Assembly: GCA_030536165.1 (NCBI GenBank)
Contig: JAUNQM010000009.1
Location: forward strand, 1 to 21,647
Direction: 5' to 3'
Length of the DNA stretch: 21,647 bases
Origin: Prevotellaceae bacterium
GTDB lineage: Bacteria > Bacteroidota > Bacteroidia > Bacteroidales > Bacteroidaceae
Shown: positions 15,476-21,647 of the stretch, piece by piece
Numbering within the stretch: position 1 is the first letter of the stretch
Layout of the letters: the number at the start of each line of letters is the position of its first letter
Notes under the pieces: generated by a model
The model's database searches: none
Told to the model about the DNA's origin: nothing
What the model saw: the letters and a program-made list of their open reading frames with translations, nothing else
Position numbers and translations under genes: made by a program

Positions 15476-15750
15476 TTCGACCCCAACGGGTAGGGTGCTC
15501 AAAATTGGTAACAAAAACGATGCTGAAAAAAGTTCCGAAGGAACGAAAGATTATAGGATAGGGCGGCAGCCCTATCTCGTCGAAGCACACCAACCTAAAG
15601 TGCCGTAGGCACGATAGAAAAAAACATCTGTTCTGCTGCGCTTACAGCGCTTTAGTCTTGTGAATGTCACAAAGATAGCGCTTACGCGCTATCCTGTGTT
15701 CCGTCGCACTTTCAGTGCTTATTTTGAGCACGCTACCCAACGGGGTCGTA
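15476..15750. mobile_element. MITE-like element with TIRs and six hairpins
   Basis: The ends 15476-15505 and 15721-15750 are 30-nt inverted repeats matching at 25 positions (TCGACCCC near the outer edge, GTGCTCAAAAT at the inner edge). Six short perfect hairpins lie between: GTTCC/GGAAC (15532-15544), GATAGGGC/GCCCTATC (15557-15576), GTGCC/GGCAC (15600-15612), GCGCT/AGCGC (15638-15650), GATAGCGC/GCGCTATC (15674-15693) and GCACT/AGTGC (15706-15718), each with a 3-4 nt loop. There is no open reading frame of note and no clear target-site duplication. It could be a non-autonomous mobile element or an assembly of REP-like palindromes. Confidence 0.6.
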
Positions 15751-15810
15751 CTAAAAAAGCTATAGTCCATAGGAAAATCGTAAGCATTCGATAAACTACA
15801 AGCACTAATA

Positions 15811-15879
15811 CCTATATGATACTGTTACAGCGACTATCAACCCCATGAAGTGATAGCCGCTGTAACTTTAGTATATAGG
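15811..15879 (-). terminator. Long hairpin downstream of the giant gene
   Basis: GTTACAGCG-A-CTATCA (15824-15839) pairs with TGATAG-C-CGCTGTAAC (15851-15866) around an 11-nt loop, with one central mismatch. The outer arms CCTATAT (15811-15817) and ATATAGG (15873-15879) also match. It lies 12 nt beyond the stop codon of the minus-strand gene and could end its transcript, although no T-rich tract follows on that strand. Confidence 0.55.
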
Positions 15880-15890
15880 AAAGTCCTTTT

Positions 15891-18800
15891 TTAATGTGCT
15901 GTCGTAGGGGCTTTGCCTATAACTACATTCGTCTTGCCCGTCACGTCGGCTTGGTTTCCACCGCCATAGACGTTGCCAGAGATGTTGACACCTGACGGCT
16001 TAGGGTCTGTGTCTATCTCTGCTCCTTCCTTCTCTATATGATGATTAGTACCCTGTGTACCAATCATCACATTTGTGTTTCCTACCACGTCGGCAGCATT
16101 ACCACCGCCAAAGACCTCGCCTATGCTACCGAGTTTGTCGGTATTGAGATAAGGCTTTGCTGCGTCTTCTTCGCAGAGCATGCCAGGAATCTCGTCAATG
16201 ATAACATTGGTTGTACCTACCATCTTTGCAGTAGAACCATAACCTCCACCAAACACCTTGCCGATGTGTGTACATGAGATTACCTCTAATATAGGGTTTT
16301 CATACTTAGGCGTACCAGTTGTTATTGGATTCTTGTCACTATCGTATCCATATACAGAGTATGCTGCCTGGTTGCCGCCGCAATAGAGTTCATCGATGAT
16401 TACTGGGTTACAACCAGTTTCATCAATGCTGACCTTAATTTTCCCATTGATACATCCACCGAGGTTGTTGCCACCGAACACTTTATTGAAGTGGCCGCTT
16501 GAAATAATCAGATGAATGTCCGCATGCTTATCAGGAGAACCCATATCAGCGGCCTTTGCACCTCCATAGATTTCTGTAAGTGCTTCAACACAACCGAGGT
16601 TGAACGTTATGCCTTCTCCTACGAATGCTGCCTGGTTGCCTGAGCCATAGACTTCCTTAATCTTGAGGGAACACTGTTCCGCTCCCTCTTCTCCGCATTT
16701 GCGTCCATCGAGAGTGAGCTTGACTTTACCCTTAATATTACCCTTAGTGTTGCTTCCGCCGAAGATACCACCGCCACTTGTACACTCTGTTTCTTCTGTA
16801 TTCCATGTACCGATAGTTCCACCATATACATTCAACACGGCATCGCCAGAAGCTTCAGAATCTTCATTATCATCTCGATCATAACCTATCTGTGCACCAT
16901 TAGGATTACCTGTTGTCGGATTTAGATTCACACCGTTACCACCACCAAAGACGTTGCCTTTTATAGTACCACCCCATACTGTAGTATTGGTAGAATATAC
17001 TGGGGCAGCATTACCGCCTCCATAGAGGTCGCCTTCAATGATTGTACCACAGTTTCGAATAGTAACCGTAGGGTCGCCTTCAACTGCAGCAAGGTCACCA
17101 CCACCAAAGACGTTTCCAGTTATATCAACAGCATATTCACCCCACTTGCCGATGTTGACAGTAGAATTACCTATCACTACTGCTTGCTTACCGTAACCGC
17201 CACCAAAGACACTTCCTTTTATAAGTCCGTTTTCAATATTGACAGTAGGGTTACCTGTGTATGAGGCAATGTTACCAGCGCCATATATACTACCAAGCTC
17301 ATTGTTGCATGCTGCCGTTGCCTCGTTTTGGTTTACTGTCACGGTGATTGTTCCAGCGATGCTTCCACTTGTGTTGTTTCCGCCAAAGACCGTACCGATA
17401 CGTCCACCGGAAATATTGAGGTTGATGCTATTGTTAATGTCTGCAGCATTGGCACCGCCATAGAGAGTTCCGATGCCTTCACCTTCACCACCCGTGCAAA
17501 TCACGTTGATGGTACCAGCATTACCTGCAGCTTCGTTACCGCCGCCATAGACTTCAGTAATGTGCATAGGACAAGAAGTTGTAGCTTTTTCAATTGTGAA
17601 ATTAACATCACCTTCGATATTGCCCATACTGTTACTTCCAGCGAAAACCTTGTCTATTGTGCCACCTGTAACTGTAAGTGCAACGTTACCGCCTTCACCG
17701 CCATTCTTCTTTATGTTAGCTCCCACTGAAGCGGTCTTATCTCCGTGACCGCCGCCGAAGACCATGCCTGTTCCTGATGTCAGAACCTTGCTTCCTTCTT
17801 CTCCTGTCCAGATACCAATCGTACCACCATTAATAGCGACAGCTGTATTTGTCACGTCGGCAGCATTACCACCACCATAGACGTTGCCTATGACTGTATT
17901 GCACTTATTGATGACATTGACATTAGTAGTTCCTACTACGTTACCTGCATCACCACCGCCATAGACATCGCCATCGATTGTAACGGTCTTGCCTGTTGTT
18001 GTAGTACCGATGGTCACGTTAGGATTGCCCGTTACTTGTCCTTTCGTGCGGTCGTTAGCATCACCTTTACCACCACCGAACACGTTGCCTGTGATATGAC
18101 CGTTAAGTATTTCAACCGTAGGCCCCTGGCTCAGTGTTGCAAGGTTTCCACCACCGAAGACGTTACCTATCTCCATGCCACAAGCCGAACCGTTATCATC
18201 CACGGTCACCTTAACCGTACCGGAGATAGTTCCGCTATTGTTATTACCACCAAAGACGTTATCTATATGGCCAGATACAATCTTCAGATCAATATCGCCC
18301 GTCACGTTTGCTTGGTTAGCACCGCCATAGACGGCACCAATATGTTCAGCACAGCCGATGGTAATTTCGCCTACATTCGACGCAGCTTTGTTTCCACCGC
18401 CATATACGTTATCTATATCTATAGGGCAAGCTGCGCTTGCACCTTCAGCTTGTGCATTAACATTAACGCTGATAGTTCCGCCAATAGTACCATTTGTGTT
18501 AGAACCGCCATACACATCCCCAATAGTACCACCATAAATTTTGACACTTGTTCCACCCGGCGTTACATTAGCCTCCTTCACCTGACCATTACCACCGCCA
18601 AAGACGTTGCCAATCTTGTTACCACCCCAAATAGTAACATCCGTAGCAGCAACAGCAGCAGCATTACCTCCACCATATACATATTCAATACTATTGTCGC
18701 AATTGTGAACCGTAACCGTTGGATAACCATTTCCGTAAGTATAGTTAGCATTATTACCACCACCGAAAACAGAGAACAAAGCATATTCACCTTCCGATGG

Positions 18801-21647
18801 AGCTGAGTTCGTGCCGTAGATATCGACAGTAACACTGCTCTGCGGTGCGCCATTGATGTTATTTGCGCCATATACAGCACCAGAACCGTTAGCGCCATTC
18901 TCATCAGTCTTCATCACGCTACCGCCATAAACCTTCACTGCTACAGGACCATAGACATTAGCTGCCACACTATTACTACCCAATGCACCACCATAGAGTG
19001 AACCATGAATATAACCAGCGTTCATCGTTACATTGGTGTGGTAGGTCGTGGTAGCTGCTGTACCATTGACGCTTCCAAGTGCCGAACCACCATATACGTC
19101 GCCATAAACCACAACCCCTTCAGCATCGCGAGCAGAATTAGTCTTACCAAGAGTAATGTCAACATCTTTAGTGACGATAGTATTTTGACCATAGCCACCA
19201 CCGTGGATGTTGGCTGTTTTCTCCGTAGTTCCAACTTGCCCACCATTTATTTGCATAGTTACGGACCCCGAGAGAGTTCCAGAACTATTAGATCCTCCAT
19301 AAATACCCGTTTCCACAAGGCCGCCAGTCATGTATATCTTGGCAGAGCCACCTTTGTTTTGGCGCGCACCACCATATACGCCACCTTGTATGTCATCTGT
19401 TGACTCGCTATTCCCCGCAATAGTTCCTCCTGTAATATAAATAGTTGATGTTGCTTCTGTGTATCCGTACGCACCTCCACCGTAAACACCACGTTCAATA
19501 AAGACATCATCAGCCACAACTACGTTTGTACCATTTGACACCTGTCCTAATGTTACAGTAGAAGATGAGCTATAGCCACATCCAGCACCATATAAATTTC
19601 CTCCACTAGCAGCGTCTATTCTTTGATTATTCCCATTACTATTTAATGAGAACTTACCTCCTGCGTAAATATATGTAGTACCACTTACAATTCCGTTGCC
19701 ACTTGTAACAAATCCATTGGCTCCACCAACAATCCAACCTTGAACTGTACCTCCTGTAAAAATAAACCTTTTATCTCCGTTAGAGTTATACGTTGCCCCT
19801 CCTCCAAAAATACAACCTTGAACCGTGCCACCTTTCATTCGAATGTCCAAATTAATACCAGTGCTATTCGATTTGTCCATACCACCACCGATATGACCTA
19901 ATATACCACCTTCAATTTCTAATCTACGGTAGCCTTTTTCAGCGTTATTTGTTCCGGCGTCCCATAAATACAAACAATAACTACTAGAACTTGCTGTGGT
20001 AGGTCGGTATGCAGTTGTAGTAAATCTACCACTTTTTATAACCATAATACTTAATTCGTTATTGGTAGCATCACGCAGGTTGTTTTGTTGAGCTTTTATT
20101 AAGCGCATTACACCTGAAAAATTAAGATTATCGTTATTGTTGTTGGCTCTATCATAATCATTTCCAAATGTCACATGTTGCTTTAATATGGAAGATGGTC
20201 TATTATTGTAACCTATGTATTGGCTATATGCGCCACTTTCAATCTTTAAAACTTGATTAACAACACCTGTTTGATTAGTTCCATAAAGATCTCTTATGGT
20301 TCCCGTCATTGTCACCCCCCTGCCAATTATAAAGTTTCTTCCATAGGTATCGATTGCGTTACCTGGATTCCATGTAACATATTCTAATTTGGTCATATAG
20401 CTCCCTTTACCTGTAGCGGTATTATCAGCAGGAGTCACTGCTCCGCCAATTGTATTAGTATATGATGTTGAGCCGTCTGGCTCAACGCCTGTGATAGTTA
20501 CCGGATATGTTGGAGACAGTGCATTACAATTAGCATTAATTACACAAAAGTTTGTCTCGTACGTACCATCCTTAAAGTCGGTACTTGAAACATTTTTGCC
20601 ACCACGTTTTACAATAGCCTGTGTCCATGTTGTCTCAAACACGATTTCTGCAGAAGTACAATTTACGCTTGGATATGGAAGATCTACGAATGTAATATTC
20701 GCATCAAGAGGAAGTGTTTGCCCATTGCTGTAGCCATTAATATATTCGCCACCGCTAACAATCTTCCATCCTGCAAATCCATAGAAAACCTTGCTGCCAC
20801 CTGTGCCTGTTGAAGGACGCACACTGAATGGATTAGATATAACCTGATAAGGATATTGCGTTGAAACAGAACCTTCCTCTAGAGTCTTGTAATAGATAAA
20901 AGAAGTTTGATCTTCACCGGTTTTTGCCGACACTTTTACGTCAGTAGTACTATTGGGAACATTGTTCACAGCCTTATATGTAATCTTCACATTTCTTGGA
21001 TTAGGACTATAAAGTTTACCCAAGTAATTCGTGTTGTAATTCCCGCCATCAACTTTGTCGGCATCATCTTTATCTGTATCCACACCAGCATAATACGTCC
21101 AAGTATGGTCCTCGTAGTCGTTGAGGGTAACAACACCACCGCTGACACCTGATTCTACCTTGTACTGCTCTGATGCGACATCTGATGCCACATATTCCTC
21201 TCCGCCAGTGATAATGGCCTTGACGGTACCCATGTTAGTAACAGTGAATGGGCTATTATAAGTTGCACTACTAGCGGTAGGTGTGCTGCCGTCTGTCGTA
21301 TAATGGATATTTCCTACACTGTTAGGATTTGTAATAGTAACGAGACCAGCATCGCTTATAGAAATAACAGGGGCAGATAAGAATTTGGGATTTCTGAAAG
21401 TTATTTCGTATGTAGCAACTTCAGTTTCTCCTGTCGTTGTATATATGGCTGTACATTTTAATGTCGCAGTTTGGGATGAAGTCGTAATTAAAGTGTTATA
21501 TGAAACAACACCTGTAGAGCTATTTACGGTTGCGTAAGTTTCATCTATTCCTTCAAGACTCCAAGAATAGGTAATACCCGTAGTTATTGTTGTAGGTGGT
21601 GTAGCAATGGATGTTCCTGAAGCATTATAATAATGATTTGCATTATC
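15891..21647 (-). CDS. Giant repetitive surface protein, N-terminus outside window
   Basis: Minus-strand gene ending at TAA 15891-15893. The frame is open to the window edge, so ATG 21233 is internal and at least 1918 residues are encoded. The upstream part reads as an Ig-like Big2-type domain (GIDETYATVNSSTGVVSYN), then a chitobiase C-terminal-like domain (IHYTTDGSTPTASSATY). Next come beta-rich segments and one resembling a Listeria-Bacteroides repeat (FYGFAGWKIVSGGEYI). From about plus-strand 19900 down to the end it is a long series of short beta-strand repeats with turns of the form V(Y/F)GGGN, alternating with strands such as TVTIDGDVYGGG, consistent with a beta-helix-like adhesin or filament. 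It ends GKAPTTAH inside the repeat pattern, with no recognisable sorting tail. It is probably secreted or on the surface; the ligand is unknown. Confidence 0.85.
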   Translation of the reverse strand, partial: DNANHYYNASGTSIATPPTTITTGITYSWSLEGIDETYATVNSSTGVVSYNTLITTSSQTATLKCTAIYTTTGETEVATYEITFRNPKFLSAPVISISDAGLVTITNPNSVGNIHYTTDGSTPTASSATYNSPFTVTNMGTVKAIITGGEEYVASDVASEQYKVESGVSGGVVTLNDYEDHTWTYYAGVDTDKDDADKVDGGNYNTNYLGKLYSPNPRNVKITYKAVNNVPNSTTDVKVSAKTGEDQTSFIYYKTLEEGSVSTQYPYQVISNPFSVRPSTGTGGSKVFYGFAGWKIVSGGEYINGYSNGQTLPLDANITFVDLPYPSVNCTSAEIVFETTWTQAIVKRGGKNVSSTDFKDGTYETNFCVINANCNALSPTYPVTITGVEPDGSTSYTNTIGGAVTPADNTATGKGSYMTKLEYVTWNPGNAIDTYGRNFIIGRGVTMTGTIRDLYGTNQTGVVNQVLKIESGAYSQYIGYNNRPSSILKQHVTFGNDYDRANNNNDNLNFSGVMRLIKAQQNNLRDATNNELSIMVIKSGRFTTTAYRPTTASSSSYCLYLWDAGTNNAEKGYRRLEIEGGILGHIGGGMDKSNSTGINLDIRMKGGTVQGCIFGGGATYNSNGDKRFIFTGGTVQGWIVGGANGFVTSGNGIVSGTTYIYAGGKFSLNSNGNNQRIDAASGGNLYGAGCGYSSSSTVTLGQVSNGTNVVVADDVFIERGVYGGGAYGYTEATSTIYITGGTIAGNSESTDDIQGGVYGGARQNKGGSAKIYMTGGLVETGIYGGSNSSGTLSGSVTMQINGGQVGTTEKTANIHGGGYGQNTIVTKDVDITLGKTNSARDAEGVVVYGDVYGGSALGSVNGTAATTTYHTNVTMNAGYIHGSLYGGALGSNSVAANVYGPVAVKVYGGSVMKTDENGANGSGAVYGANNINGAPQSSVTVDIYGTNSAPSEGEYALFSVFGGGNNANYTYGNGYPTVTVHNCDNSIEYVYGGGNAAAVAATDVTIWGGNKIGNVFGGGNGQVKEANVTPGGTSVKIYGGTIGDVYGGSNTNGTIGGTISVNVNAQAEGASAACPIDIDNVYGGGNKAASNVGEITIGCAEHIGAVYGGANQANVTGDIDLKIVSGHIDNVFGGNNNSGTISGTVKVTVDDNGSACGMEIGNVFGGGNLATLSQGPTVEILNGHITGNVFGGGKGDANDRTKGQVTGNPNVTIGTTTTGKTVTIDGDVYGGGDAGNVVGTTNVNVINKCNTVIGNVYGGGNAADVTNTAVAINGGTIGIWTGEEGSKVLTSGTGMVFGGGHGDKTASVGANIKKNGGEGGNVALTVTGGTIDKVFAGSNSMGNIEGDVNFTIEKATTSCPMHITEVYGGGNEAAGNAGTINVICTGGEGEGIGTLYGGANAADINNSINLNISGGRIGTVFGGNNTSGSIAGTITVTVNQNEATAACNNELGSIYGAGNIASYTGNPTVNIENGLIKGSVFGGGYGKQAVVIGNSTVNIGKWGEYAVDITGNVFGGGDLAAVEGDPTVTIRNCGTIIEGDLYGGGNAAPVYSTNTTVWGGTIKGNVFGGGNGVNLNPTTGNPNGAQIGYDRDDNEDSEASGDAVLNVYGGTIGTWNTEETECTSGGGIFGGSNTKGNIKGKVKLTLDGRKCGEEGAEQCSLKIKEVYGSGNQAAFVGEGITFNLGCVEALTEIYGGAKAADMGSPDKHADIHLIISSGHFNKVFGGNNLGGCINGKIKVSIDETGCNPVIIDELYCGGNQAAYSVYGYDSDKNPITTGTPKYENPILEVISCTHIGKVFGGGYGSTAKMVGTTNVIIDEIPGMLCEEDAAKPYLNTDKLGSIGEVFGGGNAADVVGNTNVMIGTQGTNHHIEKEGAEIDTDPKPSGVNISGNVYGGGNQADVTGKTNVVIGKAPTTAH
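15893..18430 (-). repeat. Higher-order protein repeat, about three units
   Basis: Within the giant gene a unit of roughly 260-300 codons recurs with its sub-repeats in the same order: VYGGGNxAA, then YGGANxAD, a sGxI..VFGGNN strand, GxIxGxIxVxV, a Cys-containing strand, YGGGN, xVFGGGyG, and GdVxGGGdaa. Units begin near plus-strand 18430, 17578 and 16678 (reading leftward). A partial earlier unit covers the preceding 350 bp or so. The DNA copies have diverged, so the duplication is not recent. Confidence 0.75.

Noticed and set aside
18036..18806. 256-codon plus-strand frame inside the giant gene
   Set aside because: It mirrors the repetitive minus-strand gene, has a Thr/Ile/Ser-rich composition with no domain, and no promoter.
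15891..21233. ATG 21233 as the true start of the giant gene
   Set aside because: The frame stays open to the window edge and codes for recognisable domains upstream of that ATG.

Overview
The window looks like chromosomal DNA of a gut-type Bacteroidales, most likely Prevotella or a close relative. Three things point there. Several genes have Bacteroidetes-type promoters (a -7 box TAnnTTTG, with TTTG about 18-23 nt upstream). Surface proteins carry BspA-type leucine-rich repeats and a Prevotella-style C-terminal tail. Degradative glycoside hydrolases of the type used on complex plant or host glycans are present. No SusC/SusD pair is seen, so this is not a complete polysaccharide utilisation locus.

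Layout. At 1-2040 a G-rich repeat and an 8-bp tandem repeat precede a secreted BspA-like surface protein, followed by a hairpin and a small remnant-like reading frame. At 2043-3182 lies an AAA-type ATPase. At 3447-6488 lies a secreted GH106-type alpha-L-rhamnosidase. At 6698-6967 lies rpsO (ribosomal protein S15) with a clear promoter and terminator. The gap that follows holds a very regular array of five 13-bp palindromes, then comes a secreted beta-helix protein resembling GH141 (7445-9154). A gap filled with dispersed palindromic repeats leads into a GH31 alpha-glycosidase (9388-11664), which is probably co-transcribed with an unusual methyltransferase gene (11727-14485). A small lipoprotein follows (14588-15085). 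An 800-bp gap holds further dispersed repeats and a MITE-like element with imperfect terminal inverted repeats and six hairpins. The last 5.8 kb is one minus-strand gene for a giant repetitive surface protein whose N-terminus lies beyond the window.

The most unusual locus is 11727-14485. One reading frame joins a uroporphyrinogen-decarboxylase-like domain to a homocysteine S-methyltransferase domain with the three zinc cysteines of MetH. A cobalamin-binding domain follows immediately in the -1 frame. Removing one CT from a CTCTCT run would fuse all three into a polypeptide of about 918 residues. It would be a MetH-like enzyme in which a UroD-like domain stands in place of the methyltetrahydrofolate-binding and AdoMet-activation domains. 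Its position 62 nt behind a GH31 gene suggests, as inference only, a link between glycan breakdown and methyl transfer to homocysteine.

The giant protein contains a higher-order repeat of about 260-300 residues present nearly three times, with single cysteines recurring at an equivalent position. A 19-nt sequence shared in inverted orientation flanks the GH31-methyltransferase-lipoprotein segment.
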